Source: an uncultured Oscillospiraceae bacterium (lineage in GTDB: Bacteria > Bacillota > Clostridia > Oscillospirales > Ruminococcaceae). From it: DNA of 64,000 bases. Position numbers and translations under genes: made by a program. Numbering within the stretch: position 1 is the stretch's first letter; each line of letters begins with the position of its first letter. Below, one piece after another: positions 25,252 through 33,751 of this stretch. The notes beneath the pieces were generated by a model that made no database searches, was not told where the DNA came from, and was given only the letters and a program-made list of their open reading frames with translations. The DNA is taken from assembly GCA_900542145.1 (NCBI GenBank), contig UQMF01000001.1, positions 62,001-126,000 on the forward strand, written 5' to 3'.

Positions 25252-25788
25252 TCAGAACCACGGCAGATAAGCGCACGCCACTGCGAACACTAGCGACGGG
25301 AGCATATCCGCCACGCGGATCTTCTTCCCCCACACGAGGTTCACTCCCACGCAGAAGATGAGCACGGAGCCCACCAGCGACAGATTATTCAGCGCCGCCG
25401 GGGTCATTATCGGCTCCAGCAGCCTGGAAAGTGCCGTGACAGTCCCCTGGAACACCGCCACAGGGATTGCCGAGAAGATACACCCCTTGCCGCTCCCGGC
25501 TGTCATAACCACTATTATAACCAGGTCCAGCACCGCCTTGGCGAACAGCGTGGAGTGATCCCCGAGGATTCCGTCCTGGATAGATCCCACCACCGCCATC
25601 GCGCCTATGCACACGGTCAGGGAAGCTGTGACGAATCCGTCCACGAATCCGCCGTCGCCCTCGCTGTGGGTGACCTTCCGAAGCCATGTCCCGAAGCGCT
25701 CCATCGCACCCTCGATATTCAGCAGGGAGCCGACAAGTCCGCCCAGGATTATCGCCGCCGCATTTACTATCGTGCCAAGTCCCGGCAT
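25252..25788 (-). CDS. DUF554 membrane protein, internally shortened
   Basis: 178 aa against ~230 for the family. Starts GLGTIVNAAAIILGGLVG, as DUF554 proteins do, then passes straight to SLLNIEGAMERFGTWLRKV, which in homologues such as B. subtilis YdfK lies after two further membrane segments. About 50 residues are therefore absent in frame. The rest (GFVTASLTVCIGAMAVVGSIQDG, FSAIPVAVFQG, KIRVADMLPSLV) is intact. AAAGGAAG precedes the ATG. It follows nspC by 30 bases and likely shares its transcript. Family function is unknown (putative transporter). Confidence 0.85.
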   Translation of the reverse strand: MPGLGTIVNAAAIILGGLVGSLLNIEGAMERFGTWLRKVTHSEGDGGFVDGFVTASLTVCIGAMAVVGSIQDGILGDHSTLFAKAVLDLVIIVVMTAGSGKGCIFSAIPVAVFQGTVTALSRLLEPIMTPAALNNLSLVGSVLIFCVGVNLVWGKKIRVADMLPSLVFAVACAYLPWF

Positions 25789-25818
25789 TGTATCGCTTCC
25801 TTTTGTTCTTTATATCTG

Positions 25819-26970
25819 TCAGGACAGGCGTCCCTTGAAGTCCTCATAGCCGAACTTCTTTATCAGCTGTACTTCGCCGTTTTCTTTCAGCAGATAGATA
25901 GACGGCAGCGGCATTCCGTTGAACGTATTGTTCTTGCACATGGAGTAAATCGCCATATCGCCGAATACCAGCCGCTCGCCGCCCGTCAGCCGCTCATCAA
26001 ATGAGTAATCCCCGATGATATCCCCGGCAAGGCAGGTATTTCCGCCAAGTCGGTAGGTGTAGGGCTTCTCGCCGGGCTTCCCTGCGCCGGCTATCTCCGG
26101 GCGGTAGGGCATTTCCAGTACGTCCGGCATGTGGCAAGCCGCAGAAGCGTCCGTAATCGCGATGTCACAGCCGTTCGCAAAGGTGTCAAGAACCGTCGTG
26201 ACGAGCCAGCCGGCGTTCAGTGCGACAGCTTCGCCAGGCTCAAGGTAAACTTCCAGTCCGTAGGTTTCGCGGATACGCTTCACGTTTTTTATCAACTTTT
26301 CAACATCATAACCCGGCTTGGTTATGTGATGTCCGCCGCCGAAATTCAGCCACTTTATCCTGTCGAACATGAATCCGAATTTCTCCTCCACATGTGGGAG
26401 AGTACGCTCCAGGGTATCCGCGCCCTGCTCGCACATCGTGTGGAAGTGCAGTCCGTCAATGCCCTCGTACAGCGCGGGATCCTTCCGGAATTCCTCCAGC
26501 GTGCAGCCGAGCCGGGAGCCGGTGAAGCAGGGGTTATAAATGTCCGTTTCGATCTCGCTGTACTCCGGATTCACGCGTATCCCTGCCTGTATGTAGTGCG
26601 GATTCGCACGCACCCTGTCCCGGAACTTCGCCCACTGCCGTGGTGAATTGAACACCATGTGGTCGCAGATCCGCAGGAGCTCGTTGAAATCCTGCTCCGG
26701 GTACGCCGGGGAAAAGACGTGATTCTCGCGCCCGAATGGCTTCGCCATTTCCTCGTAGCCAAGCTTCGCTTCGTAAATTCCGCTCGCGGTCACGCCGTCG
26801 AGGTACTGCGCTATCATCGGGTAAACCGCGAACGCCGAGAACGCTTTCTGCGCCAGCAGTATCTTGCACCCGGCTTCCTCGCGGACGTATTTCAGCAGTT
26901 CGAGATTCTTCCGCAGTGCTGCTTCGTCAATGACGTAGCAGGGAGTTTCTACTTTGTATTTCCAGTCCAT
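25819..26970 (-). CDS. nspC: Carboxynorspermidine/carboxyspermidine decarboxylase
   Basis: 383 aa. PLP enzyme of the alanine-racemase fold that decarboxylates carboxyspermidine to spermidine (or carboxynorspermidine to norspermidine). PLP lysine in LLAQKAFSAF near residue 40; PCYVIDEAALRKNLELL start; HFHTMCEQGADTLERT; KWLNFGGGHHITKPGYDV; EPGEAVALNAGWLVT; CLAGDIIGDYSF. Start ATG at 26970 with AAAGGA upstream. The partner dehydrogenase lies upstream, separated by a terminator and a lipoprotein gene. Confidence 0.93.
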   Translation of the reverse strand: MDWKYKVETPCYVIDEAALRKNLELLKYVREEAGCKILLAQKAFSAFAVYPMIAQYLDGVTASGIYEAKLGYEEMAKPFGRENHVFSPAYPEQDFNELLRICDHMVFNSPRQWAKFRDRVRANPHYIQAGIRVNPEYSEIETDIYNPCFTGSRLGCTLEEFRKDPALYEGIDGLHFHTMCEQGADTLERTLPHVEEKFGFMFDRIKWLNFGGGHHITKPGYDVEKLIKNVKRIRETYGLEVYLEPGEAVALNAGWLVTTVLDTFANGCDIAITDASAACHMPDVLEMPYRPEIAGAGKPGEKPYTYRLGGNTCLAGDIIGDYSFDERLTGGERLVFGDMAIYSMCKNNTFNGMPLPSIYLLKENGEVQLIKKFGYEDFKGRLS

Positions 26971-27059
26971 TGTGTTCCTTTCTTGCACGCGTTGACAAAA
27001 CTATCTTATCGATAAGCGGGAATCAGTCAATAAGAAGATTTGGTATATAAAATTATCCT

Positions 27060-27707
27060 TTAATCGTTCAAGGTATTATAGACTACCCTTACACCTTGAA
27101 CAACATCATTTTCAGAATAAAACACCACGGTAAACATTTGACTATGCTCTATCAGGAACAGCTTTTGATTACTGTCTTGAATGCCGTAAATATACCTATA
27201 TAAGCCCCTATTCTCGAAAACATTGATTTTTGACGGCTCTCCGTATTTCTTAAGCACGTCGTCTTTCGATGAAACATTTGGTGTTATGCCGCCAATTGAG
27301 CAGTCATCTGTTTCAAGAGCAATATCGTATATATAACCGTCTTCTTCCTTCCCTTCTTTAAAGTTACCGATTCCCGCAACAAACATTTCATTGCCGTTAT
27401 AGTAAAAGTCAGCAAGTCCCGTGTCATCTACATAATGAGTTTCACGCTTTTCGTATGTCCAACCCGTTTCCAAATCTCCTATTCTCTTTGGCAATTCAAA
27501 GGTCTCACCTTTTATAACTAGACTTTGACGCACACGTTCTATATCAAACCCAGTTGCATCTTCACTATCAGAAACGATGTCAGAACTAATATTGTTATTT
27601 TCCATTGGTTCTTTTGCGCAGCCTATCAAATTGTTAAGAATTGCCGCCGTAATTATCAACGCAGTTGTTCTTTTGATTATTTTACCAACACAATTATCCA
27701 TTGACAT
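27060..27707 (-). CDS. Putative lipoprotein, AT-rich, inside the polyamine locus
   Basis: 215 aa. Signal peptide with lipobox LNNLIGC at residues ~24-30, then an acidic linker and a domain of ~150 residues (FELPKRIGDLETGWTYEKR; VSSKDDVLKKYGEPSK; YRYIYGIQDSNQKLFLIEH) resembling small SmpA/OmlA-type or DUF4309-like lipoproteins in its DDVLKKYGEP segment. GGAGGAAAA precedes the ATG; an alternative ATG lies two codons in. Visibly lower GC than its neighbours suggests a later insertion. No link to polyamines can be read from the sequence. Confidence 0.75.
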   Translation of the reverse strand: MSMDNCVGKIIKRTTALIITAAILNNLIGCAKEPMENNNISSDIVSDSEDATGFDIERVRQSLVIKGETFELPKRIGDLETGWTYEKRETHYVDDTGLADFYYNGNEMFVAGIGNFKEGKEEDGYIYDIALETDDCSIGGITPNVSSKDDVLKKYGEPSKINVFENRGLYRYIYGIQDSNQKLFLIEHSQMFTVVFYSENDVVQGVRVVYNTLND

Positions 27708-27761
27708 TTTTCCTCCACCAATTACAATCTATCATGTGTTTCCAGCATTTCCACACGCACT

Positions 27762-27798
27762 CCGAAAACAAATCGCAGGCGGGCAAACACCCGCCTGC
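27762..27798 (-). terminator. Terminator after the carboxynorspermidine synthase gene
   Basis: 9-bp perfect stem GCAGGCGGG / CCCGCCTGC with a 6-base loop, then GATTTGTTTT on the minus strand. Confidence 0.8.
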
Positions 27799-27814
27799 CT
27801 GTGTTAAACGGTGA

Positions 27815-29017
27815 TCAGTCAACCAGTACCGGGTCAAAGTCCTCTTCCCAGGGAAGTCCCCACTTGTTGAGGTTCTCCATGAAAGGATCGGGATCCATCT
27901 CCTCGACGTTGTAGACGCCGGGCTTCTTCCACTTGCCGGTCAGCACCATAGCCGCGCCGATCATCGCCGGAACGCCGGTGGTGTAGCTGATAGCCTGGGA
28001 GCCTACCTCCTTGTAGCACTCCTGGTGGTCGCAGATATTGTAGAGGTAGTAGTGCTTCTCCTTGCCGTCCTTCTTGCCGATGAAAATGCAGCCGATGTTG
28101 GTCTTGCCTACAGTTCTCGGGCCGAGGGAAGCAGGGTCGGGCAGTACAGCCTTCAGGAACTGAAGCGGAACTATCTCCCTGCCCTCGTACATGATAGGCT
28201 TGATGGAGGTCATTCCGACGTCCTCAAGGCACTTGAGGTGAGTAAGGTAGCTCTGACCGAACGTCATGAAGAAGCGGATACGCTTGATTCCCTTGATGTT
28301 CAGCGCCAGGGATTCCAGCTCCTCGTGGTGCAGCAGGTACATATCCTTTTCGCCGACGCCCTTGAAGTTGTATACGCGCTTGATTTCCATGGGCTTGGTT
28401 TCTACCCACTTGCCGTCCTCAATGTAGCTTCCGTTTGCGGATACCTCGCGGATATTTATTTCCGGGTTGAAGTTGGTAGCGAACGGATAACCATGGTCGC
28501 CGCCGTTGCAGTCCAGGATATCAATGTAGTTTATCTCGTCGAACTGGTGCTTCATGGCGTAAGCGGAGAATACACCGGTAACTCCCGGGTCGAAGCCGCA
28601 GCCGAGAATCGCGGTAAGTCCTACCTTCTCGAAGCGCTCGCGGTAAGCCCACTGCCAGCTGTACTCGAACTTCGCGGTGTCCTCCGGCTCGTAGTTTGCG
28701 GTATCGAGGTAATTCACGCCAGCCGCAAGGCACGCGTCCATGATATGAAGATCCTGATAAGGAAGCGCAACGTTGATGACGATCTCCGGATTATAGCTCT
28801 TGATGAGCGCGGTCAGCTCCTCAACATTGTCAGCGTCAACCTGCGCCGTGGAAATAACTGTCTTGGTGGTGGGCTGGAGCTTCTCCTTGAATGCGTCGCA
28901 CTTAGCCTTGGTGCGGCTCGCTATCATTATCTCCGTGAAAACATCGCTGTTCTGGCAGCACTTGTTTATTACTACTCCGGCAACTCCGCCGGCGCCGATT
29001 ATCATTGCTCTGCTCAT
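27815..29017 (-). CDS. Carboxynorspermidine/carboxyspermidine synthase (saccharopine dehydrogenase family)
   Basis: 400 aa. NAD(P)H-dependent enzyme that reductively condenses aspartate semialdehyde with putrescine or diaminopropane. Rossmann motif IIGAGGVAGVVINKC at the N-terminus, then NVALPYQDLHIMDACLAAGVNYLDTANYE and ILGCGFDPGVTGVFSAYAMKH, all typical of the Lys1-like CANSDH group; C-terminal SYTTGVPAMIGAAMVLTGKW. GGAGGAAATTACA precedes the ATG. Works with nspC downstream. Family name precise, but substrate (putrescine or diaminopropane) is inferred. Confidence 0.92.
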   Translation of the reverse strand: MSRAMIIGAGGVAGVVINKCCQNSDVFTEIMIASRTKAKCDAFKEKLQPTTKTVISTAQVDADNVEELTALIKSYNPEIVINVALPYQDLHIMDACLAAGVNYLDTANYEPEDTAKFEYSWQWAYRERFEKVGLTAILGCGFDPGVTGVFSAYAMKHQFDEINYIDILDCNGGDHGYPFATNFNPEINIREVSANGSYIEDGKWVETKPMEIKRVYNFKGVGEKDMYLLHHEELESLALNIKGIKRIRFFMTFGQSYLTHLKCLEDVGMTSIKPIMYEGREIVPLQFLKAVLPDPASLGPRTVGKTNIGCIFIGKKDGKEKHYYLYNICDHQECYKEVGSQAISYTTGVPAMIGAAMVLTGKWKKPGVYNVEEMDPDPFMENLNKWGLPWEEDFDPVLVD

Positions 29018-29041
29018 TGTAATTTCCTCCTGTATTCAGTT

Positions 29042-29380
29042 TCAGTTCTTATGATGTTCCGGAACGACCGCGTAAAATACCAGGTCGCCGTTGCTGTCGT
29101 TGATAAGGCTGTGGGAATGTCCCTCCGGGCAGTAGGTGCACTTACCTGCGGAAAGCTCCTCGTAAACGCCGTCGCACAGCATTTTTCCGGTGCCCTCCAG
29201 GATAAACACTATCTCGTTGTTTCCCTCGTGGGTATGCAGTCCGATGGAAGCACCCGGCTCCAGTCTGCCGCGCATTATCTTGTTGGAATCGTCTGTGAAC
29301 ATCTTCGCGTGGAACGACTTCTCGCCGCCCTTGAAATGCTCCAGTTCCTTTTCCTCCATGGTATTGAAATCTATCAGCAT
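29042..29380 (-). CDS. Small cupin-domain protein
   Basis: 112 aa, single conserved cupin barrel with metal ligands in GLHTHEGNNEIVFILEGTG and a matching His in CPEGHSHSLIN. GAGGTGATGTC precedes the ATG; it starts 9 bases after the speE stop and ends 24 bases before the carboxynorspermidine synthase gene. Cupins of this kind occur in polyamine operons of gut Firmicutes; role unknown, perhaps metal-dependent sensing or catalysis. Confidence 0.85.
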   Translation of the reverse strand: MLIDFNTMEEKELEHFKGGEKSFHAKMFTDDSNKIMRGRLEPGASIGLHTHEGNNEIVFILEGTGKMLCDGVYEELSAGKCTYCPEGHSHSLINDSNGDLVFYAVVPEHHKN

Positions 29381-29389
29381 GACATCACC

Positions 29390-30253
29390 TCATTTTTCCG
29401 CCGGTTTTGTTTCACGCAGGACGTCCCGTACATTATTCGGCAGCGCGAAGCAGCCGCTGTGGACGTACTGGTTGTAGTACTTGGTTTTCAGCCCCTGCGC
29501 GAGCCACCAGTCCGCATGCTGATCCTGCACCGGGTGGAAGCGCTTGCTCGCGAATCCGAACAGCCAGTGCCCGGAGGGGTAGGTCGGGATATGCGCCTGG
29601 TATACCAGCGATATCGGGAAGAAGCTCTTGATACGGCTGTGCGCGCGCTTCATTATCTCGGCGTACTCGTCGTAGAATGTGCTTTCATGCTGGTTCACAA
29701 GGATTCCGTTCTCGTTCAGCGCCTTGTAGCAGTTGCCGTAGAACTCCTTGGTGAACAGCCCCTCGCCGGGACCAAACGGATCGGTGGAATCCACGATTAT
29801 CAGGTCGTACTCGTTATCCTTCCCCCGGACGAATTTCAGTCCGTCCTCGTAATATATGTGCACGCGCGGATCGTCCAGCCTGCACGCGGTCTGCGGCAGA
29901 TATTCCTTGCAGACCTCAACGACGCGCTGGTCTATCTCCACCATGTCGATGTGCTCAACGGACTTGAACCGCGTCAGCTCGCGGATAGTTCCGCCGTCCC
30001 CGGCGCCTATCACCAGCACGCGCTTTATATCGGGATTTGTCGCCATCGGGACGTGGGTTATCATCTCGTGATAGATGTACTCGTCCTTTTCTGTCAGCAT
30101 GACGAATCCGTCCAGCACCAGGATCCTGCCCAGCTCCACGCTGTCGAGAATGTCTATCTGCTGGTACCTGCTTTTCTCACTGTACAGATGCTGTTTTACT
30201 TTAATGGAGAACCGTATGTTGTCCGTATGGTTCTCTGTAAACCAAAGCTCCAT
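29390..30253 (-). CDS. speE: Spermidine synthase-type aminopropyltransferase SpeE
   Basis: 287 aa. Transfers the aminopropyl group of decarboxylated SAM to a diamine. Seen: IRFSIKVKQHLYSEKSRYQQIDI, LDGFVMLTEKDEYIYHEMITHVP, VIGAGDGGTIRELTRF (SAM loop) near residue 85, and VDSTDPFGPGEGLFTKEFY with the catalytic Asp pair near 160. Start ATG at 30253 with GGAGGAAAAAACA upstream; it overlaps nothing once this start is used except the preceding gene's last codons region by none. In operon with speD, which supplies its substrate. Confidence 0.95.
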   Translation of the reverse strand: MELWFTENHTDNIRFSIKVKQHLYSEKSRYQQIDILDSVELGRILVLDGFVMLTEKDEYIYHEMITHVPMATNPDIKRVLVIGAGDGGTIRELTRFKSVEHIDMVEIDQRVVEVCKEYLPQTACRLDDPRVHIYYEDGLKFVRGKDNEYDLIIVDSTDPFGPGEGLFTKEFYGNCYKALNENGILVNQHESTFYDEYAEIMKRAHSRIKSFFPISLVYQAHIPTYPSGHWLFGFASKRFHPVQDQHADWWLAQGLKTKYYNQYVHSGCFALPNNVRDVLRETKPAEK

Positions 30254-30269
30254 TGTTTTTTCCTCCAGT

Positions 30270-30638
30270 TCAGCCAAAATGCATGATTTGAAGTATATGT
30301 CCGCCTTTCACCCTGACATTATAGCTTTTTCCCTCTCTGAGCTTTTCAAAGAGTTCCTCACTCACATATTTCGTATGAACGAACCGTCTGCCCTCATAAT
30401 AGAAATCGACCGTATGGCAGTCGTATTCACAAAAACCATTAGTGTGCCTAAAACTTAGGAAAACCCTCTCGGTGTGACGTGTGACCCGCTTTTTTACTAT
30501 GCAGACCTTTCGCACACGTCCCTTGTATATTCTGCCGTAAAATATCCGCCAGAATATCAAAAGCGCTAGTATAACTATAAAGCATATGCCAAACAGTGTT
30601 CCATCTCCGAGGGTTATTGTGAAAGGTGAGTTGTGCAT
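30270..30638 (-). CDS. Small single-pass membrane protein, unknown
   Basis: 122 aa. One N-terminal membrane span at ~12-32 (LFGICFIVILALLIFWRI), then a basic stretch and a ~75-residue beta-rich domain (VCIVKKRVTRHTERVF; CEYDCHTVDFYYEGRRFV; YNVRVKGGHILQI) that recalls DUF2500-type cytoplasmic/extracellular modules. Less GC-rich than speA and speE on either side. Lies in the operon between the decarboxylase and speE without gaps. I do not recognise a function. Confidence 0.7.
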   Translation of the reverse strand: MHNSPFTITLGDGTLFGICFIVILALLIFWRIFYGRIYKGRVRKVCIVKKRVTRHTERVFLSFRHTNGFCEYDCHTVDFYYEGRRFVHTKYVSEELFEKLREGKSYNVRVKGGHILQIMHFG

Positions 30639-32084
30639 TTATTTCACCACCTGCAAGTACTCCACGTTCATATCCCGGCAGCCGGTAAGGGAGCAGCCCT
30701 TTTCCTTTGCGAACGCGATGTAATCCAGAATATCCTGCGTGATACGCTCGCCCGGCGCCAGAATCGGGATTCCCGGCGGATAGCACATGACGAATTCGCT
30801 GCACACCCTGCCGGCGGTCTTCTCAATCGGGATAGTTTCCTGCTCGGCGTAGAACGCCGCCTGCGGAGTCATCTCAAGTATCGGGTCGATGTATTCGTGG
30901 TCGTAAAGTCCAGCCGGGGACTTCCCGTGGAACTTCTTGATAAGGTTCAGCGCGCCGAGGAGCCGCTCTATTTCAAGCGCGCGGTCGCCGCCGGTGATTA
31001 TCGCCAGGATATTGCCGATGTCGCCGAACTCAATCTGTATGTCGTACTCGTCGCGCAGCAGGTCGTAGACCTCGATTCCTGCAAGTCCCATCGCCCGGGT
31101 GTGGACGGAAAGCTTCGTCTTGTCGAAGGCGTAGAACGCTCCGCCGTCGCAAAGCTCCTCGCCGAACGCGTAGTAGCCGCCGATGGAGTTTATCTCCTTC
31201 CGCGCGTAGTCCGCAAACTCGATGGTTTTCGCGTAGAACTCCCTGCCGTGGAGAGCGAGGTTCTGCCGCGCCAGATCAAGGGAAACCATCAGCAGGTAGC
31301 TTGCGCTGGTGGTCTGGGTCAGGTTGATTATCTGCCGGACGTAGTTGGGGTCTATCCCCTTTCCGAGCAGCAGGAGTGCGCTCTGGGTAAGGCTTCCGCC
31401 GGTCTTGTGGACGGACACCGCCGCCATATCCGCTCCGCAGCTCATTCCGGACGGAGGGAGCCCCTCGCCGAAATAGAAGTGCGTTCCGTGTGCCTCGTCG
31501 CACAGCACCTTTAATCCGTGGCGGTGGGCGATCTCGACAATGCTCTTCAGGTCGGAGCATATGCCGTAGTAGGTCGGATTGTTGACCAGCACCGCCTTGG
31601 CGTCGGGATTGGCGACTATCGCCGCCTCCACCTCCGCCGGAGTCATTCCCAGGGGGATACCCAGGTCGTTGTTTACGCCCGGATTGACGTAGACCGGGAC
31701 CGCGCCGCAAACTACCAATGCGTTTATCGCGCTTCTGTGCACGTTCCTGGGGAGGATTATCTTGTCCCCTGCCTTGCAGACGGACATCACCATCGCCTGC
31801 ACCGCGCCGGTCGCGCCATTCACAATAAATATCGTGTTCTCCGCGCCGAAAGCGTCCGCCGCGTATTCCTGCGCTTCCTTGATTACGGAAACCGGGTGGC
31901 AGAGGTTGTCGAGGGGTTTCATGGAGTTCACGTCATTCTTCATGCAGACCTCGCCGAGGAAATCCCTCAGCACCTTGTTGCCGCGTCCGCCCTTGTGCCC
32001 GGGAACGTCAAACTTTACAACGCGGTCCTGCTGATATTCCTTCATCGCCTCGTACAGGGGGGCACGGGTATGATCAAGCCGCAT
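30639..32084 (-). CDS. Orn/Lys/Arg decarboxylase (SpeA/LdcC family, short type)
   Basis: 481 aa, the short B. subtilis SpeA-like length. PLP fold-type I decarboxylase that makes the diamine or agmatine feeding the pathway. Seen: FDVPGHKGGRGNKVL, NGATGAVQAMVMSVCKAGD, LCDEAHGTHFYFGE, and the PLP lysine in SVHKTGGSLTQSALL near residue 235; CYPPGIPILAPGE near the C-terminus. Start ATG at 32084 with GAGGTGAGC upstream. Whether it uses arginine, ornithine or lysine cannot be read here; no agmatinase lies beside it, which slightly favours ornithine or lysine. Confidence 0.9.
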   Translation of the reverse strand: MRLDHTRAPLYEAMKEYQQDRVVKFDVPGHKGGRGNKVLRDFLGEVCMKNDVNSMKPLDNLCHPVSVIKEAQEYAADAFGAENTIFIVNGATGAVQAMVMSVCKAGDKIILPRNVHRSAINALVVCGAVPVYVNPGVNNDLGIPLGMTPAEVEAAIVANPDAKAVLVNNPTYYGICSDLKSIVEIAHRHGLKVLCDEAHGTHFYFGEGLPPSGMSCGADMAAVSVHKTGGSLTQSALLLLGKGIDPNYVRQIINLTQTTSASYLLMVSLDLARQNLALHGREFYAKTIEFADYARKEINSIGGYYAFGEELCDGGAFYAFDKTKLSVHTRAMGLAGIEVYDLLRDEYDIQIEFGDIGNILAIITGGDRALEIERLLGALNLIKKFHGKSPAGLYDHEYIDPILEMTPQAAFYAEQETIPIEKTAGRVCSEFVMCYPPGIPILAPGERITQDILDYIAFAKEKGCSLTGCRDMNVEYLQVVK

Positions 32085-32097
32085 TATGCTCACCTCT

Positions 32098-32955
32098 TCA
32101 ATAGATGTTCATTCCGCTGAAGATCTCGATCATTTCCCGGCGGAGGTTGTTGGTGATCTCAAGCCGCTGCTGGGGGTGTATCTCGTACACGTCGGAGTTG
32201 AACAGATAATTCTGAAGCTCGATCTCCTTGATCAGCATTTTTGTGTGGAATATATTCGACTGGTACACATTGACGTCAATGGCGTCGTACTTCGTCAGAG
32301 TGTCCGGATTTATGTAATCCTGGATAGAAGTTATCTTATGATCCATGAAATATTTCTTTCCGGTGACGTCCCTCGTGAAGCCCCGGACGCGGTAATCTAT
32401 CGTGATGATATCCGAGTCGAAGCTGCCGATAAGGTAGTCAAGCGTGTTCAGCGGAGATATCTCGCCGCATGTTGCGACGTCGATGTCAACGCGGAACGTG
32501 GAAATAGCCTTGTCCGGGTGATACTCCGGGAAGGTGTGCACCGTGATATGACTTTTGTCAAGATGTGCGTGAACGGTATCCGGCTGGATACTGTTCCTGT
32601 TAAAGAAGCCGGCGCCCTTGTTGCAGGAGCCGTCAACATGTTCGGGGTCAATATGTCCCTCCGCAAAGAGAATATTGACAGAGGCCCCCTGCGGATCATA
32701 ATCCTGCTTTGAGATATTCAGGATAGTCGCACCGATCTTCTCGGTGACGTCACAGAGGATCTTTGTGAGCCTTTCGGAATTGTACTGCTCGTCGATATAG
32801 GCGATGTAATCCCGCTGCTCCCTCTCACTTTTTGCATAGCACACATCATAAATGTTGAAGCTAAGTGTTTTTGTGAGGTTGTTAAAGCCATATAAAGCCA
32901 GCCTGGAGCTGCCGCCGCCAGGAACTGCTTCTGCCTTTTTCTCCAACCCTAACAT
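32098..32955 (-). CDS. speD: S-adenosylmethionine decarboxylase proenzyme SpeD
   Basis: 285 aa, the long E. coli-like class. Self-cleaves to a pyruvoyl enzyme that makes decarboxylated SAM. The cleavage region reads LDKSHITVHTFPEYHPD near residue 125, with the serine that becomes pyruvoyl; the CGEISPLNTLDYLIGSFDSDI segment follows. Start ATG at 32955 with AAAGG 5 bases upstream. First gene of the polyamine operon, 13 bases before the decarboxylase gene. Confidence 0.94.
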   Translation of the reverse strand: MLGLEKKAEAVPGGGSSRLALYGFNNLTKTLSFNIYDVCYAKSEREQRDYIAYIDEQYNSERLTKILCDVTEKIGATILNISKQDYDPQGASVNILFAEGHIDPEHVDGSCNKGAGFFNRNSIQPDTVHAHLDKSHITVHTFPEYHPDKAISTFRVDIDVATCGEISPLNTLDYLIGSFDSDIITIDYRVRGFTRDVTGKKYFMDHKITSIQDYINPDTLTKYDAIDVNVYQSNIFHTKMLIKEIELQNYLFNSDVYEIHPQQRLEITNNLRREMIEIFSGMNIY

Positions 32956-33022
32956 CACGACCTTTCGGTATAATAAGTTCCTGCATGTTCACTTCAAGGG
33001 TGACATCTATGCAGTCAAAGTT

Positions 33023-33051
33023 AGTATAACATAAAAAGCCGTGATTTGCAA
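33023..33051 (-). promoter_or_regulatory. Promoter of the polyamine operon
   Basis: Minus strand TTGCAA (33051-33046), 17-base spacer, TATACT (33028-33023), ~65 bases before the speD start. Confidence 0.75.
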
Positions 33052-33108
33052 CATTTTTTTCGATATTTTTTTGTTAAACTCTATTAAATGCAAGTAAAGT
33101 TAGCCCCA

Positions 33109-33137
33109 TTGACAAAATTGCCGTAATGTGGTAAAAT
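33109..33137 (+). promoter_or_regulatory. Promoter of the tandem membrane-protein pair
   Basis: TTGACA (33109-33114), 17-base spacer, TAAAAT (33132-33137). Confidence 0.75.
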
Positions 33138-33172
33138 AAAGTTAAAACAAGCGATTTTGAAAGGAGGCGCGC

Positions 33173-33751
33173 ATGGCGATTTTCCATCAGAGCAGCGGAC
33201 GCTTCAGTTACACAAGAACCGGAGAATTCCGGGTGCGCTGTAAAGCGGAGACTTCGCTGACGATTTTCTTTATTTTACTTATTCCAGCCGGAATAATCCT
33301 GGTGGCATTTCTGACGAATGATTATTTGAAAGAAGTACCGCAGCTTGGCGAACTTCTGAGTTATGTGTACAGCTTCTGGGGAATGCTGTGCCTGTTCATC
33401 ATAAGCGCTATCCGTGCCGGAGTGACCTGCAAATACTACGCCGACCAGAACGAATTCAAGATCACCGACAACCACAAACACGCCGAATATCTATTCTATT
33501 CCGATATCGTGAACGTGGATTACGACCCGATAAAGCTGTTCAGCTGCGTGCCCCGGGGATTTCGCGTGACCATCACCACGGAATACCGCACGATCGTGTA
33601 CGACTATCTCTTTTACGGGAACTTCGGCTCCTCCTCGCCGGAGGACACGCCGTTCCATCTTCTGGAAACTCGCGCCCAGGCGGTACAGAAACCACTCACC
33701 CTGGACGAACATATAGCAGAACTGAGAGATGACAGGGAGGGATTACTATGA
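33173..33751 (+). CDS. Membrane protein, tandem paralogue 1
   Basis: 192 aa. Two membrane segments at ~29-50 and ~65-82, then a ~90-residue cytoplasmic-type domain. Shares with the next gene the blocks GEFRV, AGVTCKYY, NEFKITDNHKHAEYLFYSDI, VTITTEYRTIVYDY and SPEDTPFHLLE. I recognise no family; the soluble part resembles a PH-like/YdbT-type beta domain in its ordering only. Its stop overlaps the next gene's start by ATGA. GAAAGGAGG precedes the ATG at 33173. Confidence 0.75.
   Translation: MAIFHQSSGRFSYTRTGEFRVRCKAETSLTIFFILLIPAGIILVAFLTNDYLKEVPQLGELLSYVYSFWGMLCLFIISAIRAGVTCKYYADQNEFKITDNHKHAEYLFYSDIVNVDYDPIKLFSCVPRGFRVTITTEYRTIVYDYLFYGNFGSSSPEDTPFHLLETRAQAVQKPLTLDEHIAELRDDREGLL

Noticed and set aside
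28025..30286. 753-codon open frame on the plus strand over the polyamine genes
   Set aside because: It is antisense to casdh, cupin and speE, all with clear homology and ribosome sites; GC-rich codon usage keeps the opposite frame open.
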